Of a stretch of 30,973 bases of DNA, positions 7,353-16,128 are shown piece after piece. This DNA comes from a virus: the IMG/VR virus record IMGVR_UViG_3300031963_000643, positions 1 to 30,973 of that record, one strand, 5' to 3'. A model generated the notes under the pieces. It was not told the origin of the DNA, searched no databases, and worked only from the letters and a program-made list of their open reading frames with translations. Each line of letters begins with the position of its first letter. Position 1 is the first letter of the stretch. The position numbers and the translations under genes were made by a program.

Positions 7353-9215
7353 TTATAGTTTTGGTGGACTTTTTTTAATACCAATCTCACCTAGGGTAAA
7401 TCCAAACCCAGTCCCAGGGCTTGTGTTAACATTAACAGGTGTATTTATTGTTGTTACTGGACAACAAGGACAGATTAAAGTTCTTGCACTTATAATTTGT
7501 AACGAATATGTACCATTTGTACCACTACACTTAACACCTGGAGGTATTGGGTTAACAATTTGATTTGTTATTGTTCCTGTTATCGTTTGACCACCACTTA
7601 TTGTTAATGTTTTAGTATAAGTTTTTATTTGGGTTACACCTTGTGTTGTTCCATCATTACATCCCGGTGTCGTAAAATTTGTGTTTTGATTTTGAGTTCC
7701 AACTAAAGTCATACCACCAAGACCAGCCGGACTTGTAAACACAACATTGTTATTATAAGTTGGTGCGGAAGGAGGAACTGGTAATGGACTTGAGTAATAT
7801 GTTAAATTACTAACCTGTGTTATATCAAACTGAATTGTTTCTGTTGGTGGTAAACTTGGTGATGGTGTAATTGTAAATGTTCCATTACCGGAAGTTTGTA
7901 CAACATTCATTGTTAGTGAATATGTTGGTGCTGGCGTTAGTGTAATTGTAACACTTTGTACACTACTTTCATTTCCTAAACTATCTTTAACTCTTGTGTA
8001 ATATGTTCCTGGTGGTAAATTATTAAATACTGAACTAGAACCATATGTTATGCCTCCATCAATTGAATATTGGTATGGTGGTATTCCTCCGTTTGCACTA
8101 ATGGTTATTTTCCCATCTTTACCACATTTAGCCGCTAATGCGTCAGCGTGGAATGTAATTGGTGTCCCACTACTACAAATACCCGAATAAGCAATAATAC
8201 TATTAGATAATATTAATGGATTTCCTTGTATTGTCCAATTGCTTAATGGTGGAATTGATGGGTCATTGTTTTTGAATGTCCCAACTGACGTTAAACCAGA
8301 AATTGTCCAGTAGTTTGGTGTAGATCCTGTAACCCAATACATTAATGCATTTTCCGGAGACGCTGTCCAACTTGGGTACCCATTTATGTACGAGCTTGGG
8401 TAGAATTGTGTTTGTATTGTAGTACCTACTTTTTCGGTTCTTACAGTTCTTTTAAAACATAATGGTCCGTAAGTAGGTAATGGTGTAGGTGTGGGTGTAA
8501 GGGTTGGTGTAGGTGTTGGTGTTAAACCCGTTAATACACAAGTTGACGCTATTGTAAAATCATTATAAAAATCGGATACAACGGCCGAATACTCACCAGG
8601 ACTTAATCCTGTTATAAGTTGCGCGACACTTCCGTTTTCCCAAGCAATTGTATATGGTGGTGTTCCGCCAGTTATAGTTAAAAGTGCTGTCCCATCAAAA
8701 GTATCAACACCAGATGGGTGAATCACATTACAAAACACATCCATAGGAAATATTGTAAGAACATCACATTCATTTCTAGGTTTAATAGTAATTGGTTTTT
8801 TGGGACAAGCATTATTAATACATTTACCACCATTACTAACAACAATACTTCCTTCATAATCAAAATATGGTTTTGTTTTTGCACAAAAATTAAATGTCTG
8901 ACCTGTTGGTAAGATACCATCAAATAAAACATTGTTACAATTTACATATTGTGTTGTTATTGGTTCTGATGGTGTTTTAAATGTGTAACAATTACAATCA
9001 CAATCACAACTACCACTATAATCTATTGTAAATGTTGTTGTACTAACACAAGTTCCTGAACTATAGTAGTTTACATAAAAACATTCACCACTTAAGACTT
9101 CTGTGTTTGTGATATCTAAAACGACATAATTATTTACAAAACCAGACAGATTTGGTTCGTTACTATAAAATGGTGTAAGAGTTCCATTACAAGGATATAG
9201 TTTATAACATGCCAT
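7353..9215 (-). CDS. Cys-rich modular adhesin with SprB-like repeats and a Thr/Pro linker (620 aa)
   Basis: The N-terminal 150 residues are Cys-rich, with CYKLYPCNG, SGSCDCDCNCY and repeated single Cys. A SprB-type repeat follows (about 170-228: TGGTPPYTIAWENGS, then ITGLSPGEYSAVVSD). Next are a Thr-Pro tract (231-250), a Trp/Tyr-rich module, and a second SprB-like repeat (about 365-430: NGGIPPYQYSIDGG, then NNLPPGTYYTRVKD). The C-terminal part is Ser/Thr-rich and includes CPCC. SprB repeats occur in surface adhesins of gliding Bacteroidetes. Here the position among tail genes and the absence of a signal peptide suggest a phage fibre. It follows the glycosyltransferase gene by 19 bases. Its receptor is unknown. 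Confidence 0.75.
   Translation of the reverse strand: MACYKLYPCNGTLTPFYSNEPNLSGFVNNYVVLDITNTEVLSGECFYVNYYSSGTCVSTTTFTIDYSGSCDCDCNCYTFKTPSEPITTQYVNCNNVLFDGILPTGQTFNFCAKTKPYFDYEGSIVVSNGGKCINNACPKKPITIKPRNECDVLTIFPMDVFCNVIHPSGVDTFDGTALLTITGGTPPYTIAWENGSVAQLITGLSPGEYSAVVSDFYNDFTIASTCVLTGLTPTPTPTLTPTPTPLPTYGPLCFKRTVRTEKVGTTIQTQFYPSSYINGYPSWTASPENALMYWVTGSTPNYWTISGLTSVGTFKNNDPSIPPLSNWTIQGNPLILSNSIIAYSGICSSGTPITFHADALAAKCGKDGKITISANGGIPPYQYSIDGGITYGSSSVFNNLPPGTYYTRVKDSLGNESSVQSVTITLTPAPTYSLTMNVVQTSGNGTFTITPSPSLPPTETIQFDITQVSNLTYYSSPLPVPPSAPTYNNNVVFTSPAGLGGMTLVGTQNQNTNFTTPGCNDGTTQGVTQIKTYTKTLTISGGQTITGTITNQIVNPIPPGVKCSGTNGTYSLQIISARTLICPCCPVTTINTPVNVNTSPGTGFGFTLGEIGIKKSPPKL
8466..8525 (-). repeat. 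Thr-Pro-coding repeat tract in the 620-residue protein
   Basis: GGTGTA/GGTGTT units encode alternating Thr-Pro immediately after a SprB-like repeat. It has the same low-complexity type as the tracts near 3.4-3.9 kb and 6.6-6.8 kb. Confidence 0.85.
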
Positions 9216-9234
9216 TCTTTTTAATAATAAATAA

Positions 9235-10215
9235 TTACTTTTTTGTTTTTTGAATAAATGATTTCATTAATTCAATATACTTTATTGTTGATGAATTTTT
9301 ATCAATATAATCAAAATGATTTTCATTTTTAATTAGACATTCAATTGGGTCAATATTTATGTATTCACCTTTATAGAATTTTGTTGATTTTAAGTCGTCG
9401 GTTACTCCTGCCATATGAAGTATTGGGCACTTTTCATATTTTTCAATGTTATCAGTTGCCCAAGAAAAATTAAGATCCTTAATAACACTTGTTTTGTTTC
9501 CATTAAGCCAAAGGTTCCAAAGAAGCGACCACATTTCTGCAGTCCAAAATTGTATCTGCCCTGGATTGATCGGGAACCTTTTTTGATATGAGTGCATTTG
9601 AAAATACAATGGTGTTGAGTCTTCGTATATTTTATACCACAACTTGGAGTCAGTATTTTTTACAATATATTGGCCACCCCCAGAATTTTCTTGATTTTCT
9701 TTTATCACATTTACATCAATTCCAATAACATCAGCCATTTCACTTAATAGTTGTCCTTTCTTAGAATTTTTATGTTGCCTTTCATATCTATCACAACAGT
9801 CAATAATGTAATTATATCCAATGTATCCTATGGTGTCTGAAAGGTATGATATATCATCTTTTAATAATGTTTCAAAATCTGGTAATTCTCTAAAAATAAT
9901 ATCAGCATCGTGAAGAAAAAATGATTTACCAAATTGTGGATATTCTTCAAGCCATCTTGAAATTAAATATGGTTTTATACTTGGTATATATGTTTTTTTT
10001 CTTCTACTATCTTCATAGAAATGTATATTAACCCCAAGATTTAAAAGTTCTTTAGCACCTTCGGATGGTTCTTTTGCTCCGTGGACCATTGCTAGTATTA
10101 CGTGAATATTTTTTGGGTTAATTCCTTTTTCAATAAAATTATGAACATATAACTTTATTTGCCAATGAAAATAAGAAACATCTGGTTGTGCGGATACAAA
10201 AACTAAATCTTGCAT
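9235..10215 (-). CDS. GT-A-fold glycosyltransferase-like protein (326 aa)
   Basis: A DxD metal/nucleotide-sugar motif is seen in FFLHDADIIF (D103, D105). Downstream are SGGGQYIVKN (about 178-187), WTAEMWSLLWNLW (224-236) and a late ILHMAG with H267. This order (DxD, GG-Q, W-EMW, H-AG) recalls the glycosyltransferase family that includes plant hydroxyproline- and serine-directed protein glycosyltransferases, but the match is from memory. No signal peptide or membrane segment is present, so it should act in the cytoplasm of the infected cell, with a nucleotide sugar as donor. It lies between the SHAEG fibre gene and two genes with Thr/Pro tracts. Virion protein glycosylation is therefore the favoured inference. 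DNA or host surface modification is the alternative. Confidence 0.75.
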   Translation of the reverse strand: MQDLVFVSAQPDVSYFHWQIKLYVHNFIEKGINPKNIHVILAMVHGAKEPSEGAKELLNLGVNIHFYEDSRRKKTYIPSIKPYLISRWLEEYPQFGKSFFLHDADIIFRELPDFETLLKDDISYLSDTIGYIGYNYIIDCCDRYERQHKNSKKGQLLSEMADVIGIDVNVIKENQENSGGGQYIVKNTDSKLWYKIYEDSTPLYFQMHSYQKRFPINPGQIQFWTAEMWSLLWNLWLNGNKTSVIKDLNFSWATDNIEKYEKCPILHMAGVTDDLKSTKFYKGEYINIDPIECLIKNENHFDYIDKNSSTIKYIELMKSFIQKTKK

Positions 10216-10274
10216 TTATAATTTACTTTAAAATAAATTTAAATGAAATAGTAAAATACTGAATAGATTATGTT

Positions 10275-13200
10275 TTAGTTATTTAAATTCTCAAGAGCCG
10301 ATATTCTATTTTTTAACTCATCTATTACTACTTGTTGTTCTTTTATAGCTTCAACAAGTAATGGTATCATAGCGTCAGTATGAACACCTTTGTACTGATC
10401 AACTTTATTTGTAAATGATAATCTAGGTTCAACAGATTCAACTTGTTGTGCGATAAATCCAAATCTTTCATCATTTCCACCAGCTTTTCTATCTTTCCAT
10501 TGATATGTAACACCACTTAGTTGTAATATTGTATCTAAACCACCAGTTATTGGTTTTATATTTTCTTTTAGTCTTTCATCTGATGTATTTGTTGTTAACT
10601 TACCTGTTGCATCTATTCTAATGTCATTAACAAAAGCTGAAGTACCCACACTTCTTAATGCAATATTTTCAGCTTCTAAGTAATTAACAACATATACCAC
10701 AGGTTCATTTGTCCCACTAAAAACTGAAGTTGTATCACCAGATGGTAACAAATATAATGTGTCATCAGTACCACTTGTTCTAAAAATAATTGGACCATCA
10801 GATTCATTAACAATAAATAAAGTAGCGTTTGTTGACCCAGTACTAAAATTAGCTTCAAGAGCTGAGTAGTTACTATATTGAGTTAGTCTAGTATTTAAAC
10901 TTGGTGATGTTGTACCATTATATAACCTAATATTTGATCCTGCTGACCCAGTTCTTAACTGAATATTATTTTCAATTGACGCTGTTTCTGAGTAAATACC
11001 AAGTTCATTATTTGGTCCAACTGATAAACCTGGTATAAGACTACTATAAGTGTTATTTGGTCCTCCAATTCTTACATTTCCGGTTATTCTTGTGTTACCA
11101 CTAACGTGTAATTTTTCACTTGGTGTTTCCAATCCAAGTCCAATAAAGCCTTTGCTACTACCATTACCATCAATAAACATATGTGCGGTAGATAAATCTG
11201 GTGTTGTTCCAGCATAAAATCTTATATTATCAAGTGGAACCGATCCAGATGGTGCGTTTATAATATTTAAGTTTCTTGTATTTGCTCCGGCATATAAAAA
11301 CATATCACCATTACCACCATAACCCGGGAATATGGTATCAGTCCAACTTCTCATTCCAACGCTACCTCCAGTTGCTGGTTGGACAAAACTATTAAAGGCT
11401 ATGGTGACATCAAATCTTGGTATTCCAGTACTTGAGAAAATATTAAACCTTCCTCCTGTTGATGTTGGATCATAGTAAAATTCACTATTTGTTCCGACAA
11501 CTTGTAAGGGATATTGTGGTGAGTCGGTACCAACACCCAATCTTTCATTTGCTAAGTCAACTGTAATCCCACTATTGGACCCAAAATAAACATTTCCTTC
11601 ATCTAAAGGATTTATATTTAATGGAGAACAAGAATGAATATTATAAACATATAAATCATCAACACAATCTGTCGGTGACCCAATTGTTGTCGCAGATATT
11701 GTTGTTGCTGATAATCCACCAGTAAACGTTGTTGTTCCAGTTACAATACCACCACTAAAACCACCGGTTGTTCCAGTAACAACAAATCCATTTACATCAA
11801 TTCCTAAATTATTAATTGATGTACCAGTTCCAAGTAAAGATATGTTTAGATATGGTACATAAACGGTATCGTCTGTTGTACCAGTTATATTTTGACCACC
11901 AATAACCACAGACCTATTACCAGATACAAGTGAATCGCTTGAGTGTATAAATGATCTACTACCATTTGCAATTGATTGGTAACCACCAGCGTGTGAAGCA
12001 TTTCCAGATGCTATTGTAAAATATCCTTCTGTATGTGAAAATGATCCATTCGCTATTGTTGCATAACCCTCAGCATGTGAAGCACCCCCGCTTGCGAGTG
12101 TTGTAATACCCTCTGCGTGTGCCCAAGTAGTTGTCGCACTTGTTTGTTGACCTTCTGAATGTGAATAATCACCAGAGGCTGTTGTTTGATAACCTTCTGA
12201 ATGTGAATAATTACCGGATGCTGTTGTTTGATAACCTTCTGCGTGTGATGTAATACCATTGGCAATTGTTAAACCACCTTCTGCGTGTGAACCAAGTCCG
12301 GCTGCGGTACCACCACTTATAATATTAAAACCATCATAATAACCACCTTCAGCGTGAGCTCCTTGATTTGCAGCCAAAGAATAATACCCTTCAGCGTGTG
12401 AACGAAGAGTACTGGCAATTGTTGAGTCTCCTTCTGTGTGTGTATAATCACCAAGGGCTTGGGTAAAAAATCCTTCAGCATGTGAATAATCTCCTTGTGC
12501 AATTGTTGAGAGTCCCTCTGCATGTGAAGCGATACCAGTTGCTGTTGTAAGTTGTCCTTCGGCATGTGAATTATCTCCAGTGGCTATTGTTCCAGCTCCT
12601 TCGGCGTGTGACCCAATTCCGGTTGCCGACCCACCACTAAAATAAAAAAATCCATTAAAATATCCACCTTCGGCGTGTGATGCAAAACCTCCGGCGATTG
12701 ACTGGTATCCTTCAGCATGTGATGTGTCACCGCTAGCTATTGTTGAGTCACCTTGTGAGTGTGAAGCGACACCAATGCTTGTTGTACTAACTCCTTCTGC
12801 GTGTGATGTAGCACCATTGGCAATTGTATTATACCCCTCGGTGTGTGATCTTAAACCAAACGCACTTGTAGATTCACCTTCGGCGTGTGAAAAATCACCT
12901 CCCGCAATAGTTGAATACCCCTCGGCGTGTGCGCTATCACCACTAGTTGTTGTAGAACTACCTTCCGCATGTGATGAGGCACCACTAGTTGTTGTAGAAC
13001 TACCTTCCGCATGTGAAGCAAATCCGGTGGCGTTTGTTTGAATTCCCTCAGCATGCGAATAATTACCTTGTGCTATTGTATTGGCTCCTTCAGCATGACT
13101 TATTATCCCTAATGCATATGATGTATCACCCTCAGCGTGACTACCTTGTAAAGCTATTGTTAAAACACCCTCAGCGTGTGAATAATCACTAGCTTGTGTT

Positions 13201-13577
13201 TGATAACCCTCAGTATGTGAATAATCACCAGCTACAGTCTGAAACCCTTCGGCGTGTGAAGTAAGCCCGCTAGCAATTGACCCATCGCCACTTGCTGTTG
13301 AGTTATTACCTGATGCTAATGTTTGGTTTCCCCAAGCAACAGCCCTATCACCAGTGGCATCAAGTCCGGTTGGGTTTACAGCTTTTATTGAGTCTACACC
13401 AGTAGATCCTGATGTCCAATAATCGGTTGGGAATATGACATTACTCAAAACTTGGCCGATGCTTGCTTTATATGATGAGCCAGCTGGATTTTGTGATGTA
13501 TCACCAGTTATGACAATGTGAATTAAATCATTTAATGTTACGCCAGTAGCTAAAGTCCTATCGGTAAGAAATGCCAT
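10275..13577 (-). CDS. Long tail fibre: SHAEG (YadA-head-like) repeats plus S74 intramolecular chaperone
   Basis: The order is an N-terminal attachment region (1-70), classic YadA-type A-x-x-G repeats (about 70-105), about 30 SHAEG-type units of mostly 14 residues (107-535), and a beta-rich shaft containing ERLGVGTDSPQYPLQVVG. The C-terminal domain starts at S999 and runs TSDERLKENIKPI, then FGFIAQQVE, ending in a coiled coil. The SDERLK motif matches the catalytic Ser and Lys (S999, K1004) of Peptidase S74 chaperones, which fold the trimeric fibre and then cut themselves off. Cleavage before S999 would release about 102 residues. The repeats should form a trimeric left-handed beta-roll stalk. 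It lies 31 bases after the 100-residue gene and before the glycosyltransferase. Host receptor binding is the likely job. Confidence 0.92.
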   Translation of the reverse strand: MAFLTDRTLATGVTLNDLIHIVITGDTSQNPAGSSYKASIGQVLSNVIFPTDYWTSGSTGVDSIKAVNPTGLDATGDRAVAWGNQTLASGNNSTASGDGSIASGLTSHAEGFQTVAGDYSHTEGYQTQASDYSHAEGVLTIALQGSHAEGDTSYALGIISHAEGANTIAQGNYSHAEGIQTNATGFASHAEGSSTTTSGASSHAEGSSTTTSGDSAHAEGYSTIAGGDFSHAEGESTSAFGLRSHTEGYNTIANGATSHAEGVSTTSIGVASHSQGDSTIASGDTSHAEGYQSIAGGFASHAEGGYFNGFFYFSGGSATGIGSHAEGAGTIATGDNSHAEGQLTTATGIASHAEGLSTIAQGDYSHAEGFFTQALGDYTHTEGDSTIASTLRSHAEGYYSLAANQGAHAEGGYYDGFNIISGGTAAGLGSHAEGGLTIANGITSHAEGYQTTASGNYSHSEGYQTTASGDYSHSEGQQTSATTTWAHAEGITTLASGGASHAEGYATIANGSFSHTEGYFTIASGNASHAGGYQSIANGSRSFIHSSDSLVSGNRSVVIGGQNITGTTDDTVYVPYLNISLLGTGTSINNLGIDVNGFVVTGTTGGFSGGIVTGTTTFTGGLSATTISATTIGSPTDCVDDLYVYNIHSCSPLNINPLDEGNVYFGSNSGITVDLANERLGVGTDSPQYPLQVVGTNSEFYYDPTSTGGRFNIFSSTGIPRFDVTIAFNSFVQPATGGSVGMRSWTDTIFPGYGGNGDMFLYAGANTRNLNIINAPSGSVPLDNIRFYAGTTPDLSTAHMFIDGNGSSKGFIGLGLETPSEKLHVSGNTRITGNVRIGGPNNTYSSLIPGLSVGPNNELGIYSETASIENNIQLRTGSAGSNIRLYNGTTSPSLNTRLTQYSNYSALEANFSTGSTNATLFIVNESDGPIIFRTSGTDDTLYLLPSGDTTSVFSGTNEPVVYVVNYLEAENIALRSVGTSAFVNDIRIDATGKLTTNTSDERLKENIKPITGGLDTILQLSGVTYQWKDRKAGGNDERFGFIAQQVESVEPRLSFTNKVDQYKGVHTDAMIPLLVEAIKEQQVVIDELKNRISALENLNN
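11960..13330 (-). repeat. About 30 tandem 42-base units encoding SHAEG repeats
   Basis: The 14-residue units have the pattern SHAEG-x-x-T-x-A-x-G-x-x. Two units (near 12320-12360 and 12610-12670) carry a 9-10-residue longer loop of GGY-(F/Y)-x-GF type and are themselves similar. Neighbouring units near 12965-13020 are almost identical in DNA, a sign of recent duplication. Confidence 0.9.
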
Positions 13578-13588
13578 ATTTTTTTATT

Positions 13589-13596
13589 TATAAATA
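13589..13596 (-). promoter_or_regulatory. TATTTATA element before the SHAEG fibre gene
   Basis: It lies 11 bases before the ATG and is followed by AATAAAAAAAT. It is part of the palindrome TATTTATAAATA, so a T4-late-like TATAAATA can also be read here. It could be a late promoter or an A-rich translation-start region. Confidence 0.3.
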
Positions 13597-13608
13597 CAAT
13601 AAAATTTA

Positions 13609-13911
13609 TTATTGGAACTGGAATATCTCCCAATCCATAAAATAAAAATCATCCCCGTCTTGGAATTGTTTTTCTTCTGGTGGAATATCTATACAAGGAA
13701 GTACTCCGAATTTTTCACAACCAGTACTATCAATTAGTTTAAAGCCAATGGCCGGAGCCATATTAAATGCTGGTGGTAAAGTAATTGTGACTGGTGTTGT
13801 AGTTATTTGCCCAACATATACACACCCTACATTATAAACCGTACACACATATCCACTAAATGGTGGTACTAATGTTCCGGTTGTAATATTATTAATTATT
13901 AGTTGTGTCAT
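13609..13911 (-). CDS. Small Cys-containing virion-type protein (100 aa)
   Basis: This small beta-type protein has Cys at 23, 30, 65 and 73. Its first 66 residues align by eye with the plus-strand 73-residue protein (C-x6-CVYV, a Pro-rich centre, [KR]-[LV]-I-D..C). The extra C-terminal tail is acidic and aromatic (DGDDFYFMDWEIFQFQ). It sits 12 bases after the SprB-repeat gene and 31 before the SHAEG fibre gene, so a connector or cap joining a fibre to the baseplate is plausible but unproved. No signal peptide, membrane segment or enzyme motif is seen. Confidence 0.75.
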   Translation of the reverse strand: MTQLIINNITTGTLVPPFSGYVCTVYNVGCVYVGQITTTPVTITLPPAFNMAPAIGFKLIDSTGCEKFGVLPCIDIPPEEKQFQDGDDFYFMDWEIFQFQ

Positions 13912-13923
13912 TATTTTTATGTA

Positions 13924-16128
13924 TTAGGTACATGCGACACAGGCAATATTATAATCTATTATTAGATTTAATTTTATATTTTCATCATTTAATAAATTAT
14001 ATTTTTGTGTTGAGCAATTTTTTTGTATTTCTTCACAATCATTTGTTAGTTTGATTGTATTGTTTTCAAAATCAATAATTATATCACCAATTCCGTTAAA
14101 TTGATTAAATAAAGATTTTACAGTTTCGGACCATAAATAATCTGTTGGGTAATCATTAAGTGCTGTTGATGTGTAGAACAATTCTTCTTTAATCTCGGAT
14201 CCAACAACTGCCTGAGCTGTAAATGTAGCACCGGTTACAATACAATTTGTATCACCACTAGTTAAATCATAAAACCCTTCGCTATACATTTGAAGTATTC
14301 CTCTTTTTGCTAGTGCTTTGGTGTTTTCAAAATAACTTTCACATATATTGAAAATCTCGTAACTTGAGAACAGCTTTGTCCCATTTAATAAAATGGACGT
14401 TGTTTTAAAGCACCCACCACCATCTGTTATTGTAAGTTCATATGTTCCAGATGTAAGTCCTGTCACTGTTGTTCCAGTTTGTCCGGTTATTACTGGATTC
14501 CAACTAATTGTAAATGGTGGTGTACCATCTGTTATATAAATATCAATCCTACCATCATTACCTAATGCTGGACTTATTGTTGTGTATATATAATCAACAC
14601 AACTTGATGGTGCAATAAATAAAGTTTTTGTTTGTGTACAAGGAAGTAAATCATTATCGGTAACCTCTAGTGTGTAAGTCCCAGGGGCTAGATTTTGGAA
14701 ATATCCAATGTTTTGAGTTACGTTTACAAGTGATGGTGATGGTCCTGTAAGTTTATATGAAACTGGGAGTGTTGCCCCAGTTGATATTGATGTACTTATT
14801 TCTCCATTATTTAAACCAAATGTTGTGTCAATTGTAATCGCACTTATTGTAAACTTATCAACATTGTTTACCGATGTTGTTCCACTATAAACACACCCAC
14901 CTTTATCTATTGTAATAATGTAATTACCGCTTGATACATTTAAAAATGTTTCAGATAAACTACCATTTGGTATCATACTAAAACTTCCATTTGATCCTGA
15001 TAATGTATATGAATATGTTCCTGGGGTTCCTGCACCAATATTAACCCCTATACTACCATTGTTGTTACTACAATTTGAATTTGTTGTTGATATTGTAACA
15101 TTATTAAATGAGTTTGGCGTTACAAGTGTTGTTGATTTAGTGTCGGTACATAGTCCGGCGTCAGTTATTGTGACTTCAAAAAATCCACCAGAAAGACCTG
15201 TAAAAGTGTAAGATGTTGCAAAATCAACATATGATGCTCCGTTTGACCCATAGTAAAAATATGGTGCCGTTCCACCGGTTACTATAACGGTGACCTCTCC
15301 GTCACCTAAAAAACAAGATGGTGGTTGTGTTACAAGTAGTGACCCAATACCAACATTTGGTACTTTATTTACTTGGAATGCTTTTGTAACTTCACATCCA
15401 TTTGTGTTTGTAACTTTAACGGAATACAATCCTTGTGTTAAACCAGTAATTGTCGTTCCGGTTTGACCATTTACATTACTTAACCAATCTATTGTGTAGG
15501 CACTTGTAGGTGTTGTAAGTCCGGTTATAAAAATTTTACCCTGACCTTCAGTTGATATACAACTTGAGTCGTTTACAATATAGGCACCATAGTCAAAAGT
15601 TGTTGACGATTTTACAATTACAGAAGCACTTTTACCAGAGCAACCACCTCCATCATCACCAATTATATAATATGTATTTGGCAATAAGTTAGTGAAAACA
15701 TAACTATTTTCACCAGGAATTACTGGCCCTACAGATATGAGATTATCTGAAAAATCATATAAATTAAGTGTTATAGCACCATATGAACTTGGTGTTGTTC
15801 CAGTTATTGACCCGTTTGTTAGATTACAAGTTGTACCTTCAGCATCAATACTTACTGAGGTTCCTGATGATATATAAAATGGTACAACAATATCATAAGT
15901 TGAGGCGTCAACTATAGTTAAAAAATATTCACCAGGTGGTAATCCACTGGTTTGATAAAGAGTATAATCAGTTGATGTATATGCTGAAGAAGGTAATAAT
16001 CCAGTTGTTGTTGGTCCTTCATAAACCGCCCACCCAGGTGTATTACCGGTAAATAAAAGGTCAATCGCACCGCTACTCGTAAAAGAGCAATCCCCAGTTA
16101 ATGATATGTTTATTAAAGTAATTGACAT
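13924..16128 (-). CDS. SprB-like repeat protein, probable tail adhesin (734 aa)
   Basis: About seven repeats of 75-90 residues fill residues 1-580. Each has a Gly-rich turn, a Tyr/Trp strand, a (T/N)-(G/N)-L-x-x-G-x-Y/F segment and a V-T-D/N-x-x-x-C end. Clear cases are ITGLTQGLYSVKVTNTNGC (about 227-245) and VTGLTSGTYELTITDGGGC (about 555-573). This is the SprB repeat pattern of gliding-motility adhesins of Bacteroidetes. The last 150 residues (585-734) are different, with Cys pairs and ending CVACT, and may anchor to the baseplate. Its ATG overlaps the stop of the 999-residue gene (TAATG). A surface adhesin or a stalk carrying other proteins is inferred. Confidence 0.8.
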   Translation of the reverse strand: MSITLINISLTGDCSFTSSGAIDLLFTGNTPGWAVYEGPTTTGLLPSSAYTSTDYTLYQTSGLPPGEYFLTIVDASTYDIVVPFYISSGTSVSIDAEGTTCNLTNGSITGTTPSSYGAITLNLYDFSDNLISVGPVIPGENSYVFTNLLPNTYYIIGDDGGGCSGKSASVIVKSSTTFDYGAYIVNDSSCISTEGQGKIFITGLTTPTSAYTIDWLSNVNGQTGTTITGLTQGLYSVKVTNTNGCEVTKAFQVNKVPNVGIGSLLVTQPPSCFLGDGEVTVIVTGGTAPYFYYGSNGASYVDFATSYTFTGLSGGFFEVTITDAGLCTDTKSTTLVTPNSFNNVTISTTNSNCSNNNGSIGVNIGAGTPGTYSYTLSGSNGSFSMIPNGSLSETFLNVSSGNYIITIDKGGCVYSGTTSVNNVDKFTISAITIDTTFGLNNGEISTSISTGATLPVSYKLTGPSPSLVNVTQNIGYFQNLAPGTYTLEVTDNDLLPCTQTKTLFIAPSSCVDYIYTTISPALGNDGRIDIYITDGTPPFTISWNPVITGQTGTTVTGLTSGTYELTITDGGGCFKTTSILLNGTKLFSSYEIFNICESYFENTKALAKRGILQMYSEGFYDLTSGDTNCIVTGATFTAQAVVGSEIKEELFYTSTALNDYPTDYLWSETVKSLFNQFNGIGDIIIDFENNTIKLTNDCEEIQKNCSTQKYNLLNDENIKLNLIIDYNIACVACT

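Noticed and set aside
10216-10274. Possible small gene or terminator after the SHAEG fibre gene
   Set aside because: The 59-base A/T-rich gap has no open frame of useful size and no stable G+C-containing hairpin.
12724-13041. A 105-codon plus-strand open frame with repeated SACE/PLAIV-type units
   Set aside because: It is the reverse reading of the SHAEG repeats; the regularity comes from the real minus-strand gene.
11960-13330. Regularly spaced repeats resembling a CRISPR array
   Set aside because: The 42-base periodicity is in frame, encodes SHAEG units, and has no separate unique spacers or cas genes.
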